From Streptomyces sp. V3I7 (GTDB taxonomy: Bacteria > Actinomycetota > Actinomycetes > Streptomycetales > Streptomycetaceae): 64,000 nucleotides of DNA. The stretch covers positions 5,721,001-5,785,000 of the forward strand of contig NZ_JAUSZK010000001.1 in NCBI RefSeq assembly GCF_030817495.1. Direction: 5' to 3'. A model generated the notes under the pieces. It did not search any database. It was given only the letters and a program-made list of their open reading frames with translations, and had not been told where the DNA came from. Below are positions 55,397 to 64,000 of this stretch, in pieces. Numbering within the stretch: the first letter of the stretch is position 1; each line of letters starts with the position of its first letter. A program made the position numbers and the translations under genes.

Positions 55397-56374
55397 CTAC
55401 AGCGCGGTGAGATGTCCGGGCTCGGGCTTGGGCTCGGGCTCCGGCTGCCGGGGCACCAACGCCGGTTCCGCGGCCGCCGTCTCCGGCCTGAGCGCCAGCA
55501 CGGCCGCCACCGGGTGCTCGTCGTCGGTCTCCTCCTGTGCGGGGGCGGCCGGCGGCACCCGCGTCAGCACCAGGACGCCCCAGGCCGCGATCACCGCCCC
55601 GATCGCCGCCAGCAGCACACCGAGGGCGCCGCCACGCAGCCCCTGTCCGAGCAGCGTCAGTCCGATCACCGCGGCCGCCACCGGGTTGGCCAGGGTCACC
55701 ACAGCCAGTGGGGCGCCGAGCCCGCCGCGGTACGCCGTCTGCGCCAGCAGCAGTCCGCAGGCGGCCATCGCGGCGACGAGCAGCGCCACCACGATCGCCC
55801 CGAGGCCGGGCCCCGGACCGGTACGGTCCGTCGCCGCCACCGTCACCGTCTGGGTGAGCGCCGAGGCCACACCCGAGGCGACTCCGGACGCCGTCGCGTG
55901 CCGCAGGCCCGGCCGCGCACCGGGCCGCGACAGCATGCCGATCAGGGCCGTGGTCGCGCCCGCGACGGCCAGCGCCTCGGGCAGGGTCAGCACCCGCTCG
56001 GGCGCCGGACCGGACGCGCTGACCAGCAGCGCCCCCAGCCCGAGCAGCGTCAGGGCCGTACCCCGCCACTCGGCCCCGCCGACCCGCCGTCCGGCCGCCC
56101 GCGCCCCCATCGGCACCGCCGCGACCAGGGTGAGCGCGCCCAGCGGCTGTACGACGGTCAGCGGACCGTACTTCAGCGCCACCACGTGCAGCAGCGCACC
56201 GCCCGCGTTCAGCCCGACCGAGGACCACCAGGCGCCGGTGCCGATCAGCCGCAGCAGACCCGAGCCGTGGTCGCGGGCGGCGAGCCGCTCCTGGGCGACG
56301 GCGGCGGCCGCGTAGGCGACGGCCGAGACCAGCGACAGCGCGACGGCGACGAGGGTGGCGAGGAGGGTGCTCAT
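55397..56374 (-). CDS. EamA/DMT-superfamily transporter
   Basis: A 325-residue membrane protein with about ten hydrophobic helices in two repeated halves, as in drug/metabolite transporters (LSLVSAVAYAAAAVAQERLA ... ALKYGPLTVVQPLGALTL ... APLAVVTLANPVAAAVIGLTLLGQGL). A Pro/Glu-rich cytoplasmic tail ends the protein. It probably exports a small metabolite. Its ATG at 56374 overlaps the stop of the PAP2 gene (ATGA), so both are one transcript under the operator array. Confidence 0.88.
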   Translation of the reverse strand: MSTLLATLVAVALSLVSAVAYAAAAVAQERLAARDHGSGLLRLIGTGAWWSSVGLNAGGALLHVVALKYGPLTVVQPLGALTLVAAVPMGARAAGRRVGGAEWRGTALTLLGLGALLVSASGPAPERVLTLPEALAVAGATTALIGMLSRPGARPGLRHATASGVASGVASALTQTVTVAATDRTGPGPGLGAIVVALLVAAMAACGLLLAQTAYRGGLGAPLAVVTLANPVAAAVIGLTLLGQGLRGGALGVLLAAIGAVIAAWGVLVLTRVPPAAPAQEETDDEHPVAAVLALRPETAAAEPALVPRQPEPEPKPEPGHLTAL

Positions 56375-57159
56375 CGGCCCACCCCCGCCAGGACCTGCTC
56401 GACCTGCTCCCCGGGAACGAGGGTGCGCGTGGCACGTCCCGCCGTGCTCGCCGTGCGATGCGGGCCGTGGACCACCGCGAGGGCGGTGCCCAGCATCGCC
56501 GTCGCCGCGATCGAGTCGAGCCAGTAGTGGTTCGCCGTCCCGACGATCACCGCCAGTGTGATCAGCGGGTGCAGCAGCCACAGCGCGCGCCAGGGCGAGC
56601 GGGTTGCCGCGATCAGGCCGACCGCCACCATCAGGGCCCAGCCGAAGTGCAGCGACGGCATCGCCGCGTACTGGTTGGAGAGGTGGTCGGTGGCCGGTGG
56701 TCCGTACACCGACGGCCCGTACACCCGGCCCGTGTCCACCAGACCCGTGGAGGCCAGCATGCGTGGCGGGGCCAGGGGGAACGTGAAGGGCAGTACGAGA
56801 GCGGCGGAGGTGACCACCGCGAGGACCCGGCGGGCCCAGACGTAGTGCGCGGGACGCCGCAGGTACAGCCAGACCAGGAAGGCCAGGGTGGCCGGGAAGT
56901 GAACGGTCGCGTAGTAGGTGTTCGCCAGCTGGACGGCGGTGTGGTCGTGCAGCAGCGCGGACTGGACGGAACCCTCGCCGGGCAGGTGCAGGGACCGTTC
57001 CAGGTCCCACACGTCATGCCCGTGGTCGAGGGCCTCCCCGGGGTGGCCCGTGGCCAGCTGCCGGCCCAGTTTGTAGACGAGGAAGAGTCCCGCGACGAGC
57101 AGAAACTCCCGGACGAGCGGCGGCCGGGCTATGTCACCCGGCTCGGCTTGGCCTTTCAT
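56371..57159 (-). CDS. PAP2-superfamily membrane phosphatase/phosphotransferase
   Basis: A 262-residue integral membrane protein of the PAP2 family (inositol phosphorylceramide synthase/phosphatidic-acid phosphatase-like subgroup). The catalytic motifs are visible: MPSLHFGWALMVAVG (Ser-x-x-x-His type, near 180) and ANHYWLDSIAATA (His/Asp, near 220). It acts on lipid phosphates. ATG 57159 is chosen by position; upstream codons run into the operator array. The first gene of the operon with the EamA transporter, it is divergent from a TetR regulator. Confidence 0.85.
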   Translation of the reverse strand: MKGQAEPGDIARPPLVREFLLVAGLFLVYKLGRQLATGHPGEALDHGHDVWDLERSLHLPGEGSVQSALLHDHTAVQLANTYYATVHFPATLAFLVWLYLRRPAHYVWARRVLAVVTSAALVLPFTFPLAPPRMLASTGLVDTGRVYGPSVYGPPATDHLSNQYAAMPSLHFGWALMVAVGLIAATRSPWRALWLLHPLITLAVIVGTANHYWLDSIAATAMLGTALAVVHGPHRTASTAGRATRTLVPGEQVEQVLAGVGR

Positions 57160-57184
57160 CCACGGGTCCCTTCCCTGGTCCGAT

Positions 57185-57290
57185 CCCTCGATACGTTTCC
57201 GTACCGATACACCAGTGTACCGATACGAGTGAGTACCGATACGAGCAAGTACCGGTACTGTCCGGTACCGGTACACTGGCGTATCGATGA
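57185..57290. promoter_or_regulatory. Operator array: palindromic 10-mers with 16-bp period
   Basis: Five units GTACCGRTAC occur at 57201, 57217, 57233, 57249 and 57265, each followed by a 6-bp spacer, so the period is exactly 16 bp. Degenerate copies continue the pattern at 57185 and 57281. The units are near-palindromic (GTAC...GTAC). The array lies between the PAP2/EamA operon and the TetR gene and is a strong candidate for cooperative TetR binding and autoregulation. Confidence 0.85.
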
Positions 57291-57331
57291 ATGCGTATCG
57301 CTTAGGAATCGCCCCGAGTGAGGAGAAGAGC

Positions 57332-57946
57332 ATGACGTCGCAGGCCGCGGACGGACCGGAGACGGCCGCCGCGTCGCGCCGCTCCAAGATCACGCCCGAG
57401 CGTGAGCGGGAGTTCTTCGACGCCGTGCTCGAGCAGATCCGCGAGTGCGGCTACGACTCCGTCACCATGGACGGCATCGCCGCCAGCACGCGGTGCAGCA
57501 AGTCCACGCTCTACCGGCAGTGGAAGACGAAGCCGCAGTTCGTCGCCGCGGCGCTGCGCGCCAACCGCACGGTGCGCTTCGGACACATCGACACCGGATC
57601 GCTCGCCGAGGACCTGCGGCAGGCGGCCCGGATCTCGGGCGCCTGGTCGGGCAAGGACACCAAGCTGCTCCAGGCGCTGGGGCACGCGGTCACCTCGGAT
57701 CCCGAGCTCCAGGAGGCGCTGCGCGAGGCGCTCGTCGATCCCGAGATCGCCGCGCTCCAGGAGATGATCCGGCGCGGCGTCGAGCGGGGCGAGCTGCCGG
57801 CCGACCATCCGGCACTGGAGTACGTCCCGGCCATGATGTTCGGCGTCCTGCGCGTACGGCCCGTGCTGAGCGGGCAGTACGCCGACTCCGAGTACCTCGT
57901 CCGGTTCGTGGAGGCCGCCGTGCTTCCCGCGCTCGGACTGACGTGA
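57332..57946 (+). CDS. TetR-family transcriptional regulator
   Basis: A 204-residue TetR repressor. The N-terminal HTH is YDSVTMDGIAASTRCSKSTLYRQWKTKP (about 40-65). The C-terminal ligand domain is of the common TetR_C type (EMIRRGVERGELPADHP ...). GAGGAGAAG lies before ATG 57332. It is divergent from the PAP2/EamA operon and faces an array of 10-bp palindromes, so it probably represses both itself and that operon until an inducer, perhaps a lipid or the exported compound, binds. The inducer is not identified. Confidence 0.94.
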   Translation: MTSQAADGPETAAASRRSKITPEREREFFDAVLEQIRECGYDSVTMDGIAASTRCSKSTLYRQWKTKPQFVAAALRANRTVRFGHIDTGSLAEDLRQAARISGAWSGKDTKLLQALGHAVTSDPELQEALREALVDPEIAALQEMIRRGVERGELPADHPALEYVPAMMFGVLRVRPVLSGQYADSEYLVRFVEAAVLPALGLT

Positions 57947-58027
57947 GACTCAGGTCACCGTCCACGGGATGACAGGACGGTGATCTGCCCGCGCCGCACC
58001 GTGGGGACGGGGGCGGCGCGCACCCCC

Positions 58028-58074
58028 CGGCCGGGCGGGGCACCTCTTGAGCGGAGAGGTGCCCCGCCCGGCCG
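58028..58074. terminator. Terminator between convergent genes
   Basis: A perfect 20-bp stem (58028-58047 with 58055-58074) and 7-base loop TGAGCGG. It separates the TetR gene from the convergent DUF2510 protein gene. Confidence 0.85.
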
Positions 58075-58108
58075 TCTTCCCGCCCGGCCGCCTTTCCCGC
58101 GTCCCGGG

Positions 58109-59053
58109 TCAGACGTTCTCGCCGACGCCCCCGCCCGACGAGGCCTTGATGCCCCGCGTGATCTGGTCGATCACCGAGGCCGGGCGCCCGGCGTCGACCC
58201 CGAACCGCACCAGGACCAGCTGGTCCGCGTCCGAGGGCGACGGGAACGCGAGCGACTCCACATAGCCGTCGGCCCCCTTGCTGGTCACCGCCCGCCACCG
58301 CACCAGGTAGCCGCGCTGCCCGGCCACCGCCACCGCCCTGGACGCCAGCACCTTGTGCGAGGTGATCCGCCCATAGGCCTTGCCGCCGTACGACTCCTCG
58401 GCGTTCGCCGCGATGTCCGCCTTGGCCACCTGCTCGGCCGTCGACCCCTTGGTCCCCAGCGCCACCGCGGGCGCCGAGTAGGCCCCTCCGGCGGTACAGG
58501 TCGTGGCGGTGTCGCCCGGACACCGGTACGTGTCACCCGACGCCAGCTGCGCGCCCGCGGCGCTCGACCGCCCCGTCCAGCCGTCCGGCACCGGCACGCT
58601 GATCCCGTTGACCTGGTCCGGCACCGTGCCGCCGCCCTTGATCGTCGGCGCCCCGGTCAGCTCCGGCGACGGCGATTCGGCGCCGTAGCCGCTGGGCCCC
58701 TGCCGAGCCCCGGCCCGCTCCTCCCCGCCGCTCGCGACGAGCCCGTACACGCCGGCGCCTATGCACGCCAGCAGCACCACGGCCGCCGTGACACCTATCC
58801 CCACCCGCACCACACGCCGGGACTCGACGGGCGGCCGCACGGGATACGCCGGGTACGCGGGATATCTCGGACCTGCCGGATACGCTCCGGCGGCCCCCGA
58901 CGCGGACGCCGGCGGCCCCCATGCGTCGGCCACCGCCTGGACGGGCCGCGTCCGCCCTGTCCAGGCCGAGCCGTCCCACCAGCGCTCGGTGGGCGGAGCG
59001 TCTTTCGTCTGACCGGGGTCGGGATACCACCCGGGAGGAGTCACCTGCGTCAT
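58109..59053 (-). CDS. DUF2510 membrane protein with extracellular domain
   Basis: A 314-residue protein. Residues 4-33 form a DUF2510 motif (TPPGWYPDPG...RWWDGSAWTGRT). A hydrophobic segment at about 80-100 (RVGIGVTAAVVLLACIGAGVYGLV) anchors it, and the rest is an extracellular domain with a C-x7-C pair (YRCPGDTATTC). It may be a surface or sensor protein; the family is uncharacterised. It is convergent with the TetR gene. Confidence 0.8.
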   Translation of the reverse strand: MTQVTPPGWYPDPGQTKDAPPTERWWDGSAWTGRTRPVQAVADAWGPPASASGAAGAYPAGPRYPAYPAYPVRPPVESRRVVRVGIGVTAAVVLLACIGAGVYGLVASGGEERAGARQGPSGYGAESPSPELTGAPTIKGGGTVPDQVNGISVPVPDGWTGRSSAAGAQLASGDTYRCPGDTATTCTAGGAYSAPAVALGTKGSTAEQVAKADIAANAEESYGGKAYGRITSHKVLASRAVAVAGQRGYLVRWRAVTSKGADGYVESLAFPSPSDADQLVLVRFGVDAGRPASVIDQITRGIKASSGGGVGENV

Positions 59054-59145
59054 GCCCCCACCGTATGAGGCGGGGGCGAGCGGCGGACAGGAGGACCGGG
59101 CAAGAGGGCGGCGGCGGGGCTGATTTCAGGTCGCGACGAGGGCTT

Positions 59146-60306
59146 TCATTCCAACTCCAGCCGCACCGGCTGCCGTTCCGCGCGTCCAGGCAACCGCAAC
59201 CCGCCGCGGCCAGGCGTCACCGAGCCCAGGATGCTCGGATGGCGGGCGCCCGTGCTGACGGGGTCCGTGCCGGCGAGGCCGTGCAGTGTGAGGAAGCCCA
59301 GCACAGCGAACGCGTACGCCTCCTTCGCCGCCGAGGGCAGGCCCAGGTCGTCCGAGGTGCGCACGGGGATGCCGGGGAGCCGGGCGCGGAGGCGGTGCAT
59401 CAGGGCCGGGTTGCGGGTGCCGCCTCCGGAGGCGACGACCTCCGTGGCCGACACCGACCGTACGGCGTCCGCGATCGTGCGGGCGGTCAGCTCGGTGAGT
59501 GTGGCCAGGATGTCCTCGGCGGGTACGCCGGACAGCGCCTCCGCACCGGCCGTCGTCCGCAGATAGCCGGGGTGGAACAGCTCCTTGCCGGTGGTCTTGG
59601 GCGCGGGACGCGAGTAGTACGGGTCCGCGAGCAGCCGTTCCAGCAGCGGCCCGTGCACCCGGCCGCGCGCGGCCAGGGCGCCGTCGGCGTCGTACGCCAG
59701 CCGCCCTCCGCTGACCTCGCGCGCCGCCGCGTCCGTCAGCGCACACCCCGGACCCGTGTCGAAGGCCGTCCCGTCGGGCGCGGTGAGGTTGGCGATCCCG
59801 CCGATGTTCAGCGCGACCGGCGTCCCCGGCCTGCCCCGCAGCCACAGCAGATCGACCAGGCTGACCAGCGGCGCGCCCTGGCCCCCCGCCGCCACGTCCC
59901 GCGGACGGAAGTCGGCGACGACGGGCAGCCCGGTCGCCTCGGCGATCCAGGCGGGCTGCCCCAGCTGCAACGTGCCGCGCACCCGCCCGCCGTCCACCCA
60001 GTGGTAGACCGTCTGCCCGTGCGAGGCGACCAACTCCGCTTGCCCGCCGCACAGTTCGGCGTTCGCCCGGGCGGCCGCCGCCGCGAACGCCTGCCCGATC
60101 CGGGTGTCCAGCCGGCACACGTCCGCCAGCGGTACCGCCGCCGGGGGCAGCGCCCCCGCCAGCAGCCCCCGCAGCCCGGCGTCGTACGGCTCGCTCGCCA
60201 TCCCCAGCGGCTTCAGGACGAGCGCGTCCCCCGCGAGGCGCAGCTCGGCCGCCGCCGCGTCAATGCCGTCGTACGACGTCCCCGACATCAGGCCGATCAC
60301 CAGCAT
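59146..60306 (-). CDS. anmK: Anhydro-N-acetylmuramic acid kinase
   Basis: A 386-residue AnmK kinase, which phosphorylates and opens 1,6-anhydro-MurNAc for cell-wall recycling. The N-terminal IGLMSGTSYDGIDAA, LNIGGIANLT and the FDTGPGCALTDAA phosphate loops of the ASKHA fold are clear, along with ELVASHGQTVYHW. ATG 60306 overlaps the end of the upstream transporter gene by 47 bp, and an earlier in-frame start at 60330 is possible. The adjacent MFS transporter may import the anhydro sugar; that is inference. Confidence 0.95.
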   Translation of the reverse strand: MLVIGLMSGTSYDGIDAAAAELRLAGDALVLKPLGMASEPYDAGLRGLLAGALPPAAVPLADVCRLDTRIGQAFAAAAARANAELCGGQAELVASHGQTVYHWVDGGRVRGTLQLGQPAWIAEATGLPVVADFRPRDVAAGGQGAPLVSLVDLLWLRGRPGTPVALNIGGIANLTAPDGTAFDTGPGCALTDAAAREVSGGRLAYDADGALAARGRVHGPLLERLLADPYYSRPAPKTTGKELFHPGYLRTTAGAEALSGVPAEDILATLTELTARTIADAVRSVSATEVVASGGGTRNPALMHRLRARLPGIPVRTSDDLGLPSAAKEAYAFAVLGFLTLHGLAGTDPVSTGARHPSILGSVTPGRGGLRLPGRAERQPVRLELE

Positions 60307-61594
60307 CCGTCCAACCCGCCTTTCCCACACCGCTCTTGAAGAGGGCGAGCATGCTCACCGCGCACGCCGCCGCCGCGTAGTACGCGGGCACGTCCACGTT
60401 CCCGGTCCGCTTCACGGCCTCCGTGATGATGAGCCCCGCGCACCCCGAGAACACGGCATTGGACAGCGAGTAGGCCAGTCCGAGACCCGTACAGCGCACC
60501 CGTGTCGGGAACATCTCGGCGAGCAGCGCGGGCCCCGGCCCGGCCATCAGCCCCACGACCGCGCCCGCGAGGAACACCGCCAGCCCCTTCACCGACGTCG
60601 AAGAACCGCCGTCCTGAAGGAGGTTGAGCAGCGGCACCGCCAGGACCACCACCAGCCCGGCCCCGGTCAGCATCACCGGCCGCCGCCCGACCCGGTCACT
60701 CAGCACCCCCGCCGGGATGATCGTCACGGCGAAGCCGAGATTGGCCAGCACGGTCGCGGCCAGCGCCTCCCGGAACGTCGCGTGCAGCGCCGTCTGGAGG
60801 TACGACGGCAGGACGACCAGGAAGGCGTACCCGGCCGCCGCCCAGCCCATCACCCGCCCGGCACCCAGCGCCACGGCCCACACCACGTCCCGCGCGGGGA
60901 GCGTCTCGGCCGTCTCCGTCTGCTCCCTGAACGGCGGCGTCTCGTCCAGTCGCAACCGCAGCCACAACGCCCCAAGACCCATCGGCAGCGCCAACAGGAA
61001 CGGCAACCGCCAACCCCACGCGCTGAGTTGGGCCTCGGTCAGCACACTCGCCAGTGCCGCCGCCACCCCCGCCCCGCCCAGCAGCCCGAGCGCCACGGTG
61101 AACGACTGCCACGCCCCGTACAGCCCCCGCCTGCCCGGCGGCGCGAACTCGGTCATCACCGCGACCGCGCCCCCGAACTCCCCACCGGCTGACAGGCCTT
61201 GCAGAACCCGGAGCAGCGTCAGCAGCCACGGCGCCAGCACCCCCACCGTGGCGTACGTCGGCAGCAGACCGATCAGCGCCGTCGCCCCCGTCATCAGCGT
61301 GATCACCAGGATCAGCACCGGCCGCCGCCCGATCCGGTCCCCGAGCCGCCCGAACAGGGCCGCGCCGACCGGCCGGAAGAAGAACGCCAGCGCGAAGGAG
61401 GCGTACGTCTTCACCAGCCCCTCGACCGTGCCGCCGCCGGCCGGCGTGAAGAACCGTTCCGCGATCACCGTGGCGAAGTAGCCGTAGACACCGAACTCGT
61501 ACCACTCGATGAAGTTGCCCACCGACCCGGCGGCGAGCGCACGCACCGACGGTCTGTGGCCGACCGACGCAGGATCCTCGTAAATCTGCTTCAT
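60260..61594 (-). CDS. MFS transporter (MHS family)
   Basis: A 444-residue transporter with about 12 hydrophobic helices, opening VGNFIEWYEFGVYGYFATVIAERFF and with the loops RLGDRIGRRPVLIL and LSDRVGRRPVMLT, the MHS/proton-symporter signatures. It resembles the transporter at 50803-52089 but its sequence is clearly distinct. Its 3' end overlaps the anmK start, which suggests one transcript and a functional link with muropeptide or amino-sugar recycling. The substrate is unknown. Confidence 0.92.
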   Translation of the reverse strand: MKQIYEDPASVGHRPSVRALAAGSVGNFIEWYEFGVYGYFATVIAERFFTPAGGGTVEGLVKTYASFALAFFFRPVGAALFGRLGDRIGRRPVLILVITLMTGATALIGLLPTYATVGVLAPWLLTLLRVLQGLSAGGEFGGAVAVMTEFAPPGRRGLYGAWQSFTVALGLLGGAGVAAALASVLTEAQLSAWGWRLPFLLALPMGLGALWLRLRLDETPPFREQTETAETLPARDVVWAVALGAGRVMGWAAAGYAFLVVLPSYLQTALHATFREALAATVLANLGFAVTIIPAGVLSDRVGRRPVMLTGAGLVVVLAVPLLNLLQDGGSSTSVKGLAVFLAGAVVGLMAGPGPALLAEMFPTRVRCTGLGLAYSLSNAVFSGCAGLIITEAVKRTGNVDVPAYYAAAACAVSMLALFKSGVGKAGWTDAGDRPDVGDVVRRH

Positions 61595-61774
61595 GGCAAC
61601 GCCTTTGACTGTCCGTCACTCCTTCGCGACCGGTTCCCGGCCGGACCGCGTCGCCCGGCCGCACCCCCGGTCACCCGTCACGGCAATAGGTGCCCGGACA
61701 GCCCTCCGCTTACCCGGGCGTACGGCTAGGCTCGAGACCCGTACGTCGTTCGGGCGACTTGGGGAGGTACCGGG

Positions 61775-64000
61775 ATGACGGAGGAACGGCCCCGAGCGGC
61801 CGCCTCGGCTTCCCTGTGGGAGCGCGACGAGGAGATCGCGGCCGTCACGCAGGCACTCGACGCCCTGTGCGCCGACCGCTCCTCCTCGGGGAACGTGCTG
61901 GTCCTCCGCGGCGAGGCCGGACTCGGCAAGACCGCGCTCCTCGCCCACACCCGCCGCCTCGCCGAGGAGCGCGGCTGCACGGTGTGGTCCACCCGCGGCG
62001 GCGAGACACTCCGGTCCGTCCCCTTCAACGTCGTACGCCAACTGCTCCAGCCCGCGCTGATCTCCCTGCTGCCCGACGAGGCCCGCGAGTACCTCGGCGA
62101 CTGGTACGGCATCGCCGGCCCCGCCCTCGGCATAGCGGACCCCGGCGACCGCCGCCCCGACCCGCAGGGCGTGTGCGACGGCCTGGTCGCCGCCGTACGC
62201 CGCCTCGCCCGGCGCGATTGGCCGCTCGTCCTGCTGATCGACGACGCGCACTGGGCCGACCTCGAAACCCTGCGCTGGCTCGCCGCGTTCATCGAGCGCC
62301 TCGACGACCTGCCCGTCCTCGTCGTGGTCGCCCGCAGGCCCGGCGACGCCACCGGCGACAGCGCCCGCCTCCTCGACACCGTCGCCGCCGCCGCGGGCCA
62401 CCCCCTCACCAACCTGCGCGCCCTCACCCCCGACGCCACCGCCGGCCTCACCCGCGCCACCCTCGGCGCCCACGCCGACGCCCCCTTCTGCCGCGAGGTC
62501 TGGGCCGTCACCGGTGGCAACCCGTACGAGACCGTCGAACTGCTCGCCAAGGTGCACGACAGCGAGATCGCCCCGGTCGAGGCCCACGCCGAAGAACTGC
62601 GCCGCCTGAACCAGGCGGCCCGCGGCGGCGGACTCGTCGCCCGCCTCGAAGGCCTCGGCATCGACGCCACCCGCTTCGCCTGGGCGGCCGCCATCCTCGG
62701 CACCGGCATCACCGTGCGCCTGGTCGCCCGGCTCGCCACCATGAACCTCGACGACGCCGAGCGCTGCGCCGAACTGCTGCGCCACGCCCGCATCCTCACC
62801 GAACCCGACCCGGCGGCCGGCCGCGGCGAGGACGGCGACCTGGAGTTCGTCCATCCCCTGATCGCCTCCGCCGTCTACAACTCCATCCCGGACGCCCTGT
62901 GCACCGCCATGCACGGCATCGCCGCCCAGATCGTCACCGAACTGGGCCGCGGAGCCGCCGCGGCCTCCCGCCACCTCCTCTACGTCCACCCCGAGGACGA
63001 CCAGGAACTCGTCGACCAGCTGCGCGAGGCCGCCCAGGAACACCTCTCCGTCGGCGCCCCCGACGCGGCCCGCCGCTGCCTGGAACGCGCCCTGCTCGAA
63101 CCGCCCCTGCCCGAGAGCCACGCGCGCGTCCTCTACGAACTCGGCTGCGCCACGCTCCTCACCGCGCCCGCCACCACCATCGACCACCTCCAGACCGCGC
63201 TCGCCATGCCCGGCCTCGACGGCGCCGAACGCGTCGACGCCGTCTTCCGCCTCTCCCAGGCCCTGCTCCACAACGACCAGCTCGAAGAGGCCGTCCGCAC
63301 CGTCGAGGCCGAGGCCGCCCGCCACGAACCCGGCCCCGCGCGGATGCGCCTGCAGGCCGTGCAGTTCATGTGGGAGGGCGTCCACGGCGAGACCGCCGCA
63401 CCCGGCCGCTCCCAGCGCCTCGCCGACCTCGCCGGCACCTGCACCGGCCGCGACAACGCCGAACGCACCCTGCTGATCCTGCGCGGTTTCGACGCGATGA
63501 CGCACGGCGAGAACGCCGAGGAGGTCGCCGAACTGTGCGACCGCGCCCTCGTCAACGGCCGCCTCGCCCCCGGCCTCGGCTGGACCGACACCGAGTGGGG
63601 CCTCGAACTGCTGATGATGCTCGGCAGCTGCTACGCCTACGCCGACCGCCTCGACCGCGCCGAGAGCCTCTTCTCCGAGGCCCTGCGCGCCTACACCAGC
63701 GCCGGCTGGAGCGGCGGCCACCTCTCCCTGGCCAACACCTACCTCGGCCTCGCCTACCGCAGGCAGGGCCGGCTCCGGGACGCGGAGACCAACCTGCGCG
63801 AGTCCCTGCGGCTGGCCGAGCGCGTCGGCCGCGGCCTTCCCCTCTACTGGTCGGCGACCTGCGGCCTCATCGACACGCTGCTCGCGCGGGGACGTGTCGA
63901 CGAGGCGTGGGCGGTCGCCGACCAGTACGGCTTCGCCCCGCCCTATCCGTCGACCATCGTGCTGCCGGACCACCGCTCGGTCCGCGGCCGCCTGCTTCTC
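61775..64000 (+). CDS. LuxR-type large ATPase regulator (LAL family), 3' end beyond the window
   Basis: An incomplete protein, 742 residues to the window edge, with no stop. It begins at ATG 61775 after GGGGAGG. Walker A GEAGLGKTAL (near 46) and Walker B LVLLIDDAHWAD (near 154) define an AAA/STAND-type ATPase. The later region shows helical repeats of the tetratricopeptide type (from about 400), as in MalT/LAL regulators. A C-terminal LuxR DNA-binding domain would lie past the window. Such proteins control secondary metabolism or carbon use; its target is unknown. Confidence 0.88.
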   Translation, partial: MTEERPRAAASASLWERDEEIAAVTQALDALCADRSSSGNVLVLRGEAGLGKTALLAHTRRLAEERGCTVWSTRGGETLRSVPFNVVRQLLQPALISLLPDEAREYLGDWYGIAGPALGIADPGDRRPDPQGVCDGLVAAVRRLARRDWPLVLLIDDAHWADLETLRWLAAFIERLDDLPVLVVVARRPGDATGDSARLLDTVAAAAGHPLTNLRALTPDATAGLTRATLGAHADAPFCREVWAVTGGNPYETVELLAKVHDSEIAPVEAHAEELRRLNQAARGGGLVARLEGLGIDATRFAWAAAILGTGITVRLVARLATMNLDDAERCAELLRHARILTEPDPAAGRGEDGDLEFVHPLIASAVYNSIPDALCTAMHGIAAQIVTELGRGAAAASRHLLYVHPEDDQELVDQLREAAQEHLSVGAPDAARRCLERALLEPPLPESHARVLYELGCATLLTAPATTIDHLQTALAMPGLDGAERVDAVFRLSQALLHNDQLEEAVRTVEAEAARHEPGPARMRLQAVQFMWEGVHGETAAPGRSQRLADLAGTCTGRDNAERTLLILRGFDAMTHGENAEEVAELCDRALVNGRLAPGLGWTDTEWGLELLMMLGSCYAYADRLDRAESLFSEALRAYTSAGWSGGHLSLANTYLGLAYRRQGRLRDAETNLRESLRLAERVGRGLPLYWSATCGLIDTLLARGRVDEAWAVADQYGFAPPYPSTIVLPDHRSVRGRLLL

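Overview
This is a high-GC window whose gene style is that of a Streptomyces chromosome: near-universal G/C third positions, frequent GTG starts, GTGA/ATGA stop-start overlaps, DUF397, DUF2510 and MmyB-type genes, secreted chitinase and glucanase, and F420- and OpcA-type functions. No rRNA, tRNA, CRISPR array, phage block or insertion sequence was recognised. Gene order around the pentose-phosphate and GTP cyclohydrolase genes resembles, from memory, the S. coelicolor SCO6650-SCO6663 neighbourhood.

Layout. 0-9 kb: an orphan cytochrome P450, a small coupled gene pair, then a minus-strand oxidative operon (flavin monooxygenase, AurF-like di-iron oxygenase, ferredoxin/ferredoxin reductase, acyl-CoA dehydrogenase) followed by a TetR gene. 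9.6-16.9 kb: a pterin/pyrimidine-type cluster with a CDP-alcohol phosphatidyltransferase, dehydrogenase, degenerate 6-pyruvoyl-tetrahydropterin-synthase homologue, glycosyltransferase, methyltransferase, multi-spanning membrane protein, creatininase-family hydrolase and a GTP cyclohydrolase II homologue with Met120. 16.9-28 kb: a serine hydrolase, an F420-type enzyme and a complete minus-strand sugar-phosphate operon (tkt-tal-zwf-opcA-pgi-gnd-phosphatase). 28-42 kb: an AraC regulator, GH16 glucanase, GH4 glycosidase, GH18 chitinase, a VanX-like dipeptidase, decayed regulatory genes, an ATP-grasp enzyme and an Sfp-type phosphopantetheinyl transferase. 42.8-52 kb: small regulators, then a polyamine-type ABC operon next to a FadR regulator and a cytosolic Cache protein, then an MHS-family transporter. 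52-64 kb: a Tat-exported phospholipase C, scramblase-like protein, a TetR/PAP2/EamA locus with a striking operator array, anmK with a transporter, and the 5' part of a large LuxR-type ATPase regulator cut by the window edge.

The most interesting system is the 10.4-16.9 kb cluster. The cyclohydrolase carries Met where the classical enzyme has Tyr, the signature associated with release of the formylated pyrimidine FAPy. A creatininase-family hydrolase lies 39 bp away and could remove the formyl group, and a PTPS-fold protein has lost its catalytic and zinc ligands. With a glycosyltransferase, methyltransferase and two membrane proteins alongside, a dedicated non-riboflavin product, possibly membrane-associated, is a reasonable hypothesis, but none has been shown here. 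Next is the divergent TetR/PAP2 promoter, where five near-identical 10-bp palindromes repeat with an exact 16-bp period. Probable DasR-, CebR- and Crp-like operators sit upstream of the chitinase, the glucanase and the oxidative operon. Most convergent gene pairs are separated by strong hairpins.
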